A DNA stretch of 64,000 bases from Streptomyces tubercidicus (GTDB lineage Bacteria > Actinomycetota > Actinomycetes > Streptomycetales > Streptomycetaceae): positions 7,502,001 to 7,566,000 of the forward strand of contig NZ_CP114205.1 of assembly GCF_027497495.1 (NCBI RefSeq), read 5' to 3'. The notes under the pieces are model-generated. The model was not told the DNA's origin. It did no database searches and saw only the letters and a program-made list of their open reading frames with translations. Positions 16,494 to 24,526 of the stretch are shown here, piece by piece. Within the stretch, counting starts at the first letter, position 1. Each line of letters starts with the position of its first letter. Position numbers and translations under genes: made by a program.

Positions 16494-18058
16494 GCAGTTC
16501 CACCGGCCGCGCGACGAACGACACCTTCCTCGGTATGCCCGCCGTGCCGCCGCGCTCCCCATACGGGACGGGCCATCTGCGCGGTGAGCGCACCTTCCCC
16601 CGGGCCGCCCATGACGAGCTGGGCAACGAGCAACTGCGCCGCAACCTGGGCAAGGCCACCCACTCCATCCGCGCCAAACGCCTCGCCGTCACCGGTGAAC
16701 TGCCCGACTGGGAGCAGCTGCGCGACACCGGCTCGGCGATCAAGACCGACACCATGAACCGGCTGCCCGAACTGCTGGAGGAGCTGGAGCGGAAGGTCAC
16801 CGAGCGCGGTGGCACCGTCCACTGGGCCCGGGACGGCGTCGAGGCCAACGAGATCGTCACCCGGCTGGTACGGGATACCGGCAGCGACGAGATCCTCAAG
16901 GTCAAGTCGATGGCCACACAGGAGATCGGCCTCAACGAACACCTGGAGAGCCAGGGCATCGCGGCGCTCGAAACCGATCTGGCCGAGCTGATCGTCCAGC
17001 TCGCCGACGACCGCCCGTCGCACATCCTGGTGCCCGCGATCCACCGCAACCGCGACGAGATCCGGGAGATCTTCCTCCGCCACATCCCCGGCGTCGACCC
17101 CGCACTGGACGCCGACCCCGCCCGGCTCGCGGCCGCCGCGCGCGCGTTCCTGCGCGAGAAGTTCATGACCACCAAGGTGGCCGTCTCCGGCGCCAACTTC
17201 GGTATCGCCGAGACCGGCACTCTGGCGGTGGTCGAGTCCGAGGGCAACGGCCGGATGTGTCTGACCCTGCCGGAGACGCTGATCACCGTCATGGGCATCG
17301 AGAAGGTTCTGCCCCGCTTCCAGGACCTGGAGGTCTTCCTCCAGCTGCTGCCGCGCTCCTCGACCGGCGAGCGGATGAACCCGTACACCTCGCTGTGGAC
17401 GGGCGTGACGCCGGGCGACGGCCCGCAGGAATTCCATCTCGTACTGCTCGACAACGGGCGGACGGCGGCGCTCGCGGACCGGATCGGGCGCGCGGCGCTC
17501 AACTGCATCCGCTGCTCGGCCTGCCTCAACGTCTGCCCCGTTTACGAGCGGACGGGCGGCCATGCCTACGGATCGACCTACCCCGGCCCGATCGGTGCGG
17601 TGCTCACCCCGCAGCTGGCCGGTATGCACGGCGCCAAGGGCGATCCCAACAGCTCGCTGCCGTACGCCTCCAGTCTGTGCGGGGCCTGCTTCGACGCCTG
17701 CCCGGTGAAGATCGATATTCCGTCGCTCCTCGTCGAGCTGCGGCACCAGCACACCGAACAGGCCGGTACGACCGCGGAGAAGCTGGCGATGAAGGCCGCG
17801 GCCACGGTCATGAAGCAGACCGGGCTGTTCACCACCGCACAGAAGGCGGCCGGGCTCGGACGCGTGCTGGCGGGACGGGACGGCACTCTCTCCCGCCTGC
17901 CACCACCGCTCAGCGGCTGGAGCGACAGCCGTGACACCCCCGCCCCTCCCCAACAGACCTTCCGCTCCTGGTTCGCCTCCGCCGAGGGCGCGGCCGCGAT
18001 GCGGGCCGCGGCGGACGAGGGCGCCCGGCACACCGACGATCCGCAGGAGGCATCATGA
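16490..18058 (+). CDS. lutB: L-lactate utilisation protein LutB (LUD domain and two 4Fe-4S motifs)
   Basis: 522 residues. An N-terminal LUD domain covers about 60-300 (including VSGANFGIAETGTLAVVESEGNGR, key residues around the GAN and AETG segments). A ferredoxin-like region carries CIRCSACLNVCPVY near 335 and CGACFDACPVKIDI near 395, for two 4Fe-4S clusters. It is the electron-transferring core of the LutABC L-lactate oxidation complex. The start overlaps the lutA stop (ATGA) and its own stop overlaps the lutC start in the same way, so all three are coupled. Confidence 0.93.
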   Translation: MSSSTGRATNDTFLGMPAVPPRSPYGTGHLRGERTFPRAAHDELGNEQLRRNLGKATHSIRAKRLAVTGELPDWEQLRDTGSAIKTDTMNRLPELLEELERKVTERGGTVHWARDGVEANEIVTRLVRDTGSDEILKVKSMATQEIGLNEHLESQGIAALETDLAELIVQLADDRPSHILVPAIHRNRDEIREIFLRHIPGVDPALDADPARLAAAARAFLREKFMTTKVAVSGANFGIAETGTLAVVESEGNGRMCLTLPETLITVMGIEKVLPRFQDLEVFLQLLPRSSTGERMNPYTSLWTGVTPGDGPQEFHLVLLDNGRTAALADRIGRAALNCIRCSACLNVCPVYERTGGHAYGSTYPGPIGAVLTPQLAGMHGAKGDPNSSLPYASSLCGACFDACPVKIDIPSLLVELRHQHTEQAGTTAEKLAMKAAATVMKQTGLFTTAQKAAGLGRVLAGRDGTLSRLPPPLSGWSDSRDTPAPPQQTFRSWFASAEGAAAMRAAADEGARHTDDPQEAS

Positions 18059-18693
18059 CCGCGACCGCACGGGAGACGGTGCTCCGCCGTGTCCGGGACG
18101 CCCTGAGCCTCTCCGACGGGCCCGCAGTGACCGTCCCGCGCGCCTACCGCACCGGCCGCTCGCTCCCCGACGAAGAGCGGCTCGCCCTCTTCGTCGACCG
18201 GCTCGTCGACTACCGGGCGCAGGTGCGGACCTGTACCGCAGCAACCACCGCGGCCGTGCTCGCCGAGGTGCTGCGGGAACACGGCGCACAGAAGATCGGG
18301 ATCCCCCCGGGGCTCGATCCGGCCTGGCTGGCTGGGTACGACGGGGAGACGGTGACGGATTCCGCGGACGTTCCGGCGCCCCGGCTCGATGTGCTGGACG
18401 GGGTGGTGACGGCCTCCGCCGTCAGCTGCGCCGAGACCGGCACGATCTTCCTGGACGGCGCCGCGGCGGACCAGGGCAGACGCGCGCTGACCCTCGTCCC
18501 CGATCTGCATCTCTGCGTCGTCGATCTGTCGTCGGTGCGGACCGGAGTGCCGGAGGCGGTGGCGCAGTTGACGCCGGAGCACCCGATCACGCTGATCAGC
18601 GGCCCCTCGGCCACCTCCGATATCGAGCTGGAGCGGGTCGAGGGGGTACACGGCCCGCGCACGCTGGCGGTGGTGATCCGCACCGACCGGTGA
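18055..18693 (+). CDS. lutC: L-lactate utilisation protein LutC (LUD domain)
   Basis: 212 residues of LUD domain, the third subunit of the L-lactate oxidation complex. Recognisable segments include ASAVSCAETGTIFLDG and HPITLISGPSATSDIELERVEGVHGP, the latter a family hallmark. The start overlaps the LutB stop by 4 bp. A strong hairpin follows 8 bp after the stop, closing the lut operon. Confidence 0.92.
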   Translation: MTATARETVLRRVRDALSLSDGPAVTVPRAYRTGRSLPDEERLALFVDRLVDYRAQVRTCTAATTAAVLAEVLREHGAQKIGIPPGLDPAWLAGYDGETVTDSADVPAPRLDVLDGVVTASAVSCAETGTIFLDGAAADQGRRALTLVPDLHLCVVDLSSVRTGVPEAVAQLTPEHPITLISGPSATSDIELERVEGVHGPRTLAVVIRTDR

Positions 18694-18701
18694 GCGGTTG
18701 C

Positions 18702-18745
18702 GGCCCCCGGAGACCGGCGCGGGGCACGTCCGGTCTCCGGGGGCC
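18702..18745. terminator. Bidirectional hairpin between lutC and the nitrilase-family gene
   Basis: GGCCCCCGGAGACCGG (18702-18717) and its exact complement (18730-18745) form a perfect 16-bp stem with a 12-base loop in a 61-bp convergent gap. No U-tract is seen, which is usual in Streptomyces. Confidence 0.8.
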
Positions 18746-18754
18746 GGCCGCGCC

Positions 18755-19549
18755 CTACATGATCCGGTTGTCCAGCACCGCCACGGCCCGCCGCACCCGC
18801 TCGGTCTCCTCGGTGTCCACGTCCCCGATGAGCAGGTCCGCCACGGAGCCCAGCTGCCCGCGTACGGTCCCGTCGGGGCCGATCAGTGCGCTGTGGCCGA
18901 CGCCGTGCGGGGCCTTGGTGGGGGCCTCCGGATCGGCGTGCGGCTCCGGGGCGGCCTGGTCGACGGCCGCCAGCCAGACCGTCGCGTCCAGGGCGCGGGC
19001 CCGTACCAGCAGGTCCCACTGGGCGCGCTTGCCCGGCCCCGCGGCCCAGGAGGCGGGCAGCACCGAGACCGTCGCCCCCGCATCGGCATGGGCCCGGAAC
19101 AGCTCCGGGAACCGCAGGTCGTAGCAGGTCGCCAGGCCCACCCGGACCCCGTCGACCTCGATGGTCACCACGCGCGTGCCGGGGGCGACCGTGTCGGACT
19201 CCCGGAACCCGAAGGCGTCATACAGATGGATCTTGTCGTAGGAGTCCTCCACGCCGGGCCCGGTGGCCAGCAGGGTGTTGGCCACCCGCCCGTCGCCCGC
19301 CGGGGTGAACATGCCCGCCACCACCGTCACGCCCGTCTCCCGGGCGACCCCGCGTACGCCTTCCGCCCACGGCCCGTCCAGCGGCTCGGCCACCTGCCCG
19401 AGTGAGGCCCCGAACCGCACCATGGCCGCCTCCGGAAAGACCGCCAGCCGGGCCTCCTCGCGCGCCGCCCGGCGGACCTGGTCCTGGACGATCGTGAGGT
19501 TCTCCTTCGGATCGGTCGATGCCGTCATCTGGCACAGCGCGATACGCAT
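18755..19549 (-). CDS. Carbon-nitrogen hydrolase (nitrilase superfamily amidase)
   Basis: 264 residues from the ATG at 19549 (MRIALCQM, the usual family N-terminus). The catalytic triad is visible: E40 in VFPEA, K106 in YDKIHLYD, and C142 in LATCYDLRFPEL. It belongs to the Nit/omega-amidase-like branch, which hydrolyses amides such as alpha-ketoglutaramate, deaminated glutathione or small carboxamides. Convergent with lutC across a strong terminator. It lies 226 bp downstream of aspartase on the same strand, so a nitrogen-scavenging role fits, but the substrate is unknown. Confidence 0.85.
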   Translation of the reverse strand: MRIALCQMTASTDPKENLTIVQDQVRRAAREEARLAVFPEAAMVRFGASLGQVAEPLDGPWAEGVRGVARETGVTVVAGMFTPAGDGRVANTLLATGPGVEDSYDKIHLYDAFGFRESDTVAPGTRVVTIEVDGVRVGLATCYDLRFPELFRAHADAGATVSVLPASWAAGPGKRAQWDLLVRARALDATVWLAAVDQAAPEPHADPEAPTKAPHGVGHSALIGPDGTVRGQLGSVADLLIGDVDTEETERVRRAVAVLDNRIM

Positions 19550-19775
19550 GCGGATCTCTTCTCTCTCGTGCCGATCGGGGCCTTCATGGCCTGCTGCCGG
19601 AGCCGCCCCGGCCCGTCTCATCCGCCGGGCCCGGCGGTGTCCATCTCCATCCTGCCTGCCAGCCGGCGGGCGCAGAACGTCAGACAGGTGCACTCCTCTC
19701 CGCACTCCGCTCTCCTCATCCTGCGCCGGACCCTGGCCCGGCAGCACCTCGGCGCGGGGGAGCGGGGGCCCGGCC

Positions 19776-21176
19776 TCAAGCGCCCGCGATTTCCTCCGGG
19801 CGCAGCAGCGCCGCGAGCCGGTCGGCCGGGAGCAGCCCCTGTTCCAGGACGAGTTCGGCGACGCCGCGGCCGGTGGCGAGCGCCTCCTTGGCGATCGCGG
19901 TGGCGGCGGTGTAGCCGATGTGCGGGTTGAGGGCGGTGACCAGGCCGATGGAGTTCTCGACGCTTGCCCGGAGCGTCTCGGTGTTGGCGGTGATGCCCGA
20001 AACGCAGCGCTCCGCGAGGGTGCGGCAGGCCGCCCCGAGGTGGGTGATGCTCTCCGAGAGGGAGTGCAGGATGACCGGCTCGAAGGCGTTGAGCTGGAGC
20101 TGGCCCGCCTCGGCGGCCATGGTGATGGTGACGTCGTTGCCGATGACCTCGAAGGCGACCTGGTTCACCACCTCGGGGATGACCGGGTTGACCTTGCCGG
20201 GCATGATGCTCGAACCGGCCTGCACCGGCGGCAGATTGATCTCCGCGAGCCCGGCGCGCGGGCCGGAGGACAGCAGCCGCAGATCGTTGCAGCTCTTGGA
20301 GAGCTTGACGGCGATGCGCTTGAGGACACCCGAGAGGTGGACGAACGCGCCGCAGTCCTGGGTGGCCTCGACGAGGTTGGCGGCGGTGACCAGCGGCAGC
20401 CCGGTGAGGGCGGCCAGGTGTTCGCGGGCCGCCTCGGCGTAGCCCTTGGGGGCGTTGAGGCCGGTGCCGATGGCGGTGGCACCGAGGTTGATCTCATGGA
20501 TGAGCAGCACCGCCTCCGCCAGCCGGCTCTGGTCCTCCTCCAGCATCACCGCGTACGCCGAGAACTCCTGGCCCAGGGTCATCGGCACCGCGTCCTGGAG
20601 CTGGGTGCGCCCCATCTTGAGGATGTCGCGGAACTCCTCGGCCTTGGCCGCGAAGGTCTCGCGCAGCACGGTCATCGCGTCGAGCAGTTCCCGTACGGCG
20701 ATGATCGTGGCGACATTGACGGCCGTCGGGTAGACGTCGTTCGTCGACTGGCTCAGGTTGACATGCTCGTTGGGGTGCAGCCGGCGGTAGTCGCCCTTGT
20801 CATGGCCCAGGATCTCCAGCGCCCGGTTGGCGATCACCTCGTTGGCGTTCATGTTCGTCGAGGTCCCGGCACCGCCCTGGATGACGTCGACGACGAACTG
20901 GTCATGCAGCTGCCCACCGTCCCGGATCTCCCGGCAGGCGGCGGCGATCGCGTCGGCCCGCTCGGTGTCGAGCAGTCCGAGATCCTGGTTGGCGCGGGCG
21001 GCGGCCTCCTTGACGGCGGCGAGCGCATTGATCAGATGCGGGTAGGCGGCGATCGGCGTACCCGTGATGGGGAAGTTCTCCACGGCGCGCAGGGTGTGCA
21101 CGCCCCAGTACGCCTCGGCGGGTATCTCCCGGTCGCCGAGCAGATCGTGTTCGCGGCGGTGGCCGGCGGAAGTCAT
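19776..21176 (-). CDS. aspA: Aspartate ammonia-lyase
   Basis: 466 residues of the fumarase/aspartase superfamily. The signature loop GSSIMPGKVNP near 320 carries the catalytic serine, with MGRTQLQDAVPMTLGQEF, STNDVYPTAVN and GGAGTSTNMN also typical of aspartase. It converts L-aspartate to fumarate and ammonia. It follows the asparaginase gene by 81 bp on the same strand, giving a complete asparagine to aspartate to fumarate route under the adjacent FadR-type regulator. The GTG/ATG choice is standard: MTSAGHRREHDLLGDREIP aligns with the family N-terminus. Confidence 0.93.
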   Translation of the reverse strand: MTSAGHRREHDLLGDREIPAEAYWGVHTLRAVENFPITGTPIAAYPHLINALAAVKEAAARANQDLGLLDTERADAIAAACREIRDGGQLHDQFVVDVIQGGAGTSTNMNANEVIANRALEILGHDKGDYRRLHPNEHVNLSQSTNDVYPTAVNVATIIAVRELLDAMTVLRETFAAKAEEFRDILKMGRTQLQDAVPMTLGQEFSAYAVMLEEDQSRLAEAVLLIHEINLGATAIGTGLNAPKGYAEAAREHLAALTGLPLVTAANLVEATQDCGAFVHLSGVLKRIAVKLSKSCNDLRLLSSGPRAGLAEINLPPVQAGSSIMPGKVNPVIPEVVNQVAFEVIGNDVTITMAAEAGQLQLNAFEPVILHSLSESITHLGAACRTLAERCVSGITANTETLRASVENSIGLVTALNPHIGYTAATAIAKEALATGRGVAELVLEQGLLPADRLAALLRPEEIAGA

Positions 21177-21257
21177 GGTGCGGTGGGTCCTTTGTGAGGG
21201 GGAGCGGGGGAGGGACAGGGCGATGCCCAGGGGTGGACTGATGAAGCGTCAGATGGC

Positions 21258-22277
21258 TTACGAGGCAAGGGTGTTCGCCGCCCGTAGGGCCCCGACCGGT
21301 GCTCCGCCGCCGAGGACAGGCGTGGTGGCGAACGGGGCGAGGGCCTCGGGGGCGACGCCGCAGTGCGCCAGGGCCGCCGCCGTCACCGGCATCCGGGCGC
21401 GGTCGCCGCCGTCGGCGATCTTCACGCCGACGGCCCGTCCGTCCGGCAGCGCCGCGATCTGCACGCCCTCGAAGCCGTCCTTGGCGAGCAGACCGGGCAC
21501 CGCCCGCACCAGCCGGGCGACATCCCGCGCGCCGCCGGACACCATCTCCGGGTGCTCCCGCATGGCCTGCGCGATCCGGCCCTCGTCGGTGCCGGGGGCG
21601 GCCGTCGCCAGCCGGGCCGCGGCCCGGGTCAGTCCGTGGAGGGAGACCGAGAACAGCGGGGCGCCGCAGCCGTCGACCGTGACCCGGGCGATGCCCTGGC
21701 CGGTGAGGTCCGCCACCGCCGCGGCGAGTTCCCGCTGCAACGGATGGCCGGGGTCCAGGTAGTTGTCCAGCTGCCAGTCCCGGGTGCGGGAGGTCAGCAG
21801 CATGGCGGCGTGCTTGCCCGAGCAGTTCTGCGCGAGCCGGGTGGGCCCCAGGCCGCGCCGGATCCACTCGTCCCGTACGGCAGGGTCATACGGCAGATCG
21901 GGGACATTGCGCAGATCGTCCTCGGTCAGCTGGCCGAGGGCCAGGATGTCCCGGGCGGCGGCCAGATGCCGTTCCTCGCCGGAGTGGCTGGCCGCGACGA
22001 GGGCCAGCAGCGGGTCGTCCAGCGGCGGCAGGCCCGCGCGCAGCAGACCGACCGCCTGAAGTGGCTTGAGCGCCGAGCGCGGGTAGAACGCCGCCTCGAT
22101 GTCGCCCGCCTGGAATTCCACGCTCCCGTCGGCCGCCAGCACCACGACCGAGCCGTGGTGGACGCCCTCGACGATTCCGCCGCGCACCACATGGGCGACG
22201 GGGACATGGGCCGGTTCGCGGACCGCGGGCGGTGCGCCCGGGGCGCGGTGCGGCGGCAAGGTGGTGCGCTCGCTCAC
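21258..22277 (-). CDS. L-asparaginase II-like (PF06089 family)
   Basis: 339 residues matching the asparaginase type found in Rhizobium and actinobacteria, unrelated to the classic E. coli enzyme. Typical segments are RGGIVEGVHHGSVVVL, FYPRSALKPLQAVGLL, ASHSGEERHL, NCSGKHAAML and VDGCGAPLFSVSL. It hydrolyses asparagine to aspartate and ammonia. Its GTG start overlaps the stop of the upstream GntR gene (GTGA), so regulator and enzyme are translationally coupled, and aspartase follows. Confidence 0.9.
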   Translation of the reverse strand: MSERTTLPPHRAPGAPPAVREPAHVPVAHVVRGGIVEGVHHGSVVVLAADGSVEFQAGDIEAAFYPRSALKPLQAVGLLRAGLPPLDDPLLALVAASHSGEERHLAAARDILALGQLTEDDLRNVPDLPYDPAVRDEWIRRGLGPTRLAQNCSGKHAAMLLTSRTRDWQLDNYLDPGHPLQRELAAAVADLTGQGIARVTVDGCGAPLFSVSLHGLTRAAARLATAAPGTDEGRIAQAMREHPEMVSGGARDVARLVRAVPGLLAKDGFEGVQIAALPDGRAVGVKIADGGDRARMPVTAAALAHCGVAPEALAPFATTPVLGGGAPVGALRAANTLAS

Positions 22278-22978
22278 GTGTGATCCTCGTCTTCCGTGGA
22301 GGCGGGCGTGCCGGGCTGCGGCCGCACGATGGTGGTCAGCGTCGTCTCGACGCGGGCGAGGTGGTGCGTCATGGCTTCCACCGCGTCGTGTTCGGAGCGG
22401 TCGACGAGTGCCTCGACGATCGCCCGGTGTTCCCGGTTCGACTGCTCACGCCGCCCGCCGAGCTCATTGAGGAAGGCCGACTGGCGGGCCAGCGCATCGC
22501 GGATCTCCTCGATGACCCGGCGGAAGACCGGATTGCGGGCCGCCTGGGCGATGGCGAGGTGGAAGAGGCTGTCCATCGCCACCCACGCCGTGGTGTCGGT
22601 CTCCTGCTCCATCCGCTCCAGCAGATGGTGCAGATGATCGAGGTCCTCCGTCGTACGGCGCACCGCCGCGTAACCGGCCACCGGGATCTCGACATGGCGG
22701 CGCACCTCCAGCAGGTCGCTCGCCACGTAGTCACCGAAGGTCGGGTCCGCGACGGCACCGTTGGAGATGACGAAGGTGCCCTTGCCGGTGCGCGAGACCG
22801 TCAGCCCCATGGTCTGGAGCGCCCGCAGCGCCTCCCGGAGGACGGGCCTGCTCACTTCCAGCCGCCGGCAGAGCTCCGCCTCGGAGGGCAGCTTGTCCCC
22901 GACCGCGTACTCGCCCCGCTCGATGGCGCCGCGCAGATGGTTGAGGACCGCTTCCATCGCGCTGATCCGCCGGGGCAT
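22274..22978 (-). CDS. FadR-family GntR regulator of the asparaginase-aspartase operon
   Basis: About 234 residues from the ATG at 22978 (MPRRISAMEAVLNHLRGAI). The N-terminal winged helix contains KLPSEAELCRRLEVSRPVLREALRALQ, followed by an FCD domain (SLFHLAIAQAARN, EHRAIVEAL, HHLARVE). The longest reading starts with TTG at 23047, but that TTG is part of a good -35 element (TTGACA) and the palindromic operator would then lie in the coding region, so I prefer the shorter protein. The stop overlaps the asparaginase start by 4 bp. It probably autoregulates the operon in response to aspartate, asparagine or a derived acid. Confidence 0.8.
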   Translation of the reverse strand: MPRRISAMEAVLNHLRGAIERGEYAVGDKLPSEAELCRRLEVSRPVLREALRALQTMGLTVSRTGKGTFVISNGAVADPTFGDYVASDLLEVRRHVEIPVAGYAAVRRTTEDLDHLHHLLERMEQETDTTAWVAMDSLFHLAIAQAARNPVFRRVIEEIRDALARQSAFLNELGGRREQSNREHRAIVEALVDRSEHDAVEAMTHHLARVETTLTTIVRPQPGTPASTEDEDHT

Positions 22979-22994
22979 CTCGCCAGCTGTCTGG

Positions 22995-23047
22995 CTGTCT
23001 GACAGGTTCACCTGGGGATCGTGGATCCCAGTCGGGGGAGCTGTCAA
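22995..23047 (-). promoter_or_regulatory. Promoter and operator of the asparaginase-aspartase operon
   Basis: On the minus strand, TTGACA (23047-23042) is followed after 18 bp by CACGAT (23023-23018), a sigma-70-like pair. Just downstream of the expected start site is the palindrome CTGTCAGACAG (23005-22995), with a further half-site CAGACAG next to it. The pattern fits the FadR-type T-GT-N3-AC-A operator and autorepression by the adjacent GntR protein. Confidence 0.55.
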
Positions 23048-23110
23048 GGGGGCGGCGGAATGGACTATCTCCGCGCCATCCCACTTCCGTTGCGCTCCGT
23101 AAGGGGGCTG

Positions 23111-23716
23111 CTACTGCGGGTGTGTCGACTCCTCGCCGTGCTGTCCCTCGGCGCGGAAGTCCAGCATGTAGAAGACCTTGTCGTAGCGGCGTCCGCCCAT
23201 CGCCACGAAGTCGGGCAGCCGGCCGTACTCACGGAAGCCGAGCGACCGGTAGAGGGTCAGCGCCCTGGTGTTGTCGGCGCGCGCGTCCAGGGTGAGGACC
23301 TCGATCCCCGCGCCCCGCGCGTCCTCGACCAAGGCGCTGGTCAGCGACCGGCCGAGACCCTGGCCATGGGCGTCGGCGGCCACCGCGATCTTCTCCAGAT
23401 CCGCATGCTGCCGATTCGTCGGACGGGCATAGCGCAGCCAGTACCCCAGCCCGACCAGCCGGCGGCCGGAGTACGCCGCCCGCAGCGCCCCGTCCCCGGT
23501 GTGCGCCGCACGCAGGACCCGGTCGATCAGCTCCGCCACCTCGTCCCGTCCGGGCGGATCGGCCCAGCCGAGCGGCGCGCCGCCGCTGACCAGGTCCGCC
23601 AGGATCCGGTGAGCCGCCTCGGCGAAGTCCTTCGCCCGGTCCGGATCGGCGGCCAGCCGCAGGGCGTCCAGGATGTCGGTCTCGGGGGCCGTCCCGTTGG
23701 TTGTCGTGGGGTTCAT
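23111..23716 (-). CDS. GNAT-family N-acetyltransferase
   Basis: 201 residues. The acetyl-CoA-binding motif A is seen in LEKIAVAADAHGQGLGRSL near 108-126, and the following VLTLDARADNTRALTLYRSLGFREYGRLPDF is a typical motif B and C-terminal fold. A helical N-terminal extension of about 70 residues precedes it. The acceptor is unknown; GNATs of this type often act on small molecules, peptides or antibiotics. It stands alone between two unrelated transcription units on the same strand. Confidence 0.85.
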   Translation of the reverse strand: MNPTTTNGTAPETDILDALRLAADPDRAKDFAEAAHRILADLVSGGAPLGWADPPGRDEVAELIDRVLRAAHTGDGALRAAYSGRRLVGLGYWLRYARPTNRQHADLEKIAVAADAHGQGLGRSLTSALVEDARGAGIEVLTLDARADNTRALTLYRSLGFREYGRLPDFVAMGGRRYDKVFYMLDFRAEGQHGEESTHPQ

Positions 23717-23833
23717 GATCGGCAGCCTAGGGGGCGGTCGGCGCCGGTTGCCATGGTGCGCGGGGACGGAGCAACTCGGCGTGGGGGTAAGGGCGCTGGA
23801 GTGCTCCGTCAGCCCGTCGCGGGCCGGGGGCGG

Positions 23834-24526
23834 TCAAGGGGTACCCGCCCAGCGGTAGCGGTGTTCCGGGCGTCCGGTGTCCCCGTATTTGAGGGTCAGG
23901 ATGATGTGGCCGCTGCGTTCGAGGTGCTTCAGATAGCGCTGGGCCGTGGAGCGGCTGACGCCGGCGCGTTCGGCGACCTCGTGGGTGGACAGCGGGTGCC
24001 CGGCCGCGCCCAGGACCCGGCGGATCAGGTCGACGGTGGCGGCCGAGTGGCCTTTGGGAAGCTCCGCGTGCGGGGAGCCGCTGGTCCGGAAGGCGCCGAA
24101 GATCCGGTCCACCTGTTCCTGGCCGGCCTCGCCGCGGCCACTCACCCCCTCGACGGTCCGGCGGAGCGCCGCATAGCCGTCGAGCTTGGCGCGCAGACCG
24201 GAGAAGCCGAACGGTTTGACCAGGTACTGCAGCGCCCCGGAGCGCATCGCGTCCTGGATCGTGCCGATGTCCCGGGCCGCCGTCACCATGATCACGTCGG
24301 TACGGTGGCCGAGCTGCCGCAGCCGCCGGACCAGGCTCAGGCCCGTCTCATCGGGCAGATAGTGGTCGAGCAGCACCAGATCGACCGGGGCGCGCTCCAG
24401 GGTGGCCAGCGCCTGGGCGGCGGTGTGCGCGCGGCCGGTGACCCGGAAGCCGGACACCTGGGACACATACGCGGCATTGATCTCGGCGACGTGGAAGTCA
24501 TCGTCCACGACCAGGACATCGATCAT
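23834..24526 (-). CDS. Response regulator of the CitB/DcuR family
   Basis: 230 residues. Receiver domain at 1-120 with the acidic pocket VVDDD, phospho-acceptor Asp in LVLLDHYLP, Thr in VTAA and Lys in LVKPF. The C-terminus (about 150-225) holds a winged helix-turn-helix (LSTHEVAERAGVSRSTAQRYLKHL) typical of CitB/DpiA/DcuR. The ATG at 24526 overlaps the kinase stop (ATGA). With the CitA-type kinase it probably senses a di- or tricarboxylate and controls a transporter, here most likely the divergent ABC operon at 26486. Confidence 0.9.
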   Translation of the reverse strand: MIDVLVVDDDFHVAEINAAYVSQVSGFRVTGRAHTAAQALATLERAPVDLVLLDHYLPDETGLSLVRRLRQLGHRTDVIMVTAARDIGTIQDAMRSGALQYLVKPFGFSGLRAKLDGYAALRRTVEGVSGRGEAGQEQVDRIFGAFRTSGSPHAELPKGHSAATVDLIRRVLGAAGHPLSTHEVAERAGVSRSTAQRYLKHLERSGHIILTLKYGDTGRPEHRYRWAGTP

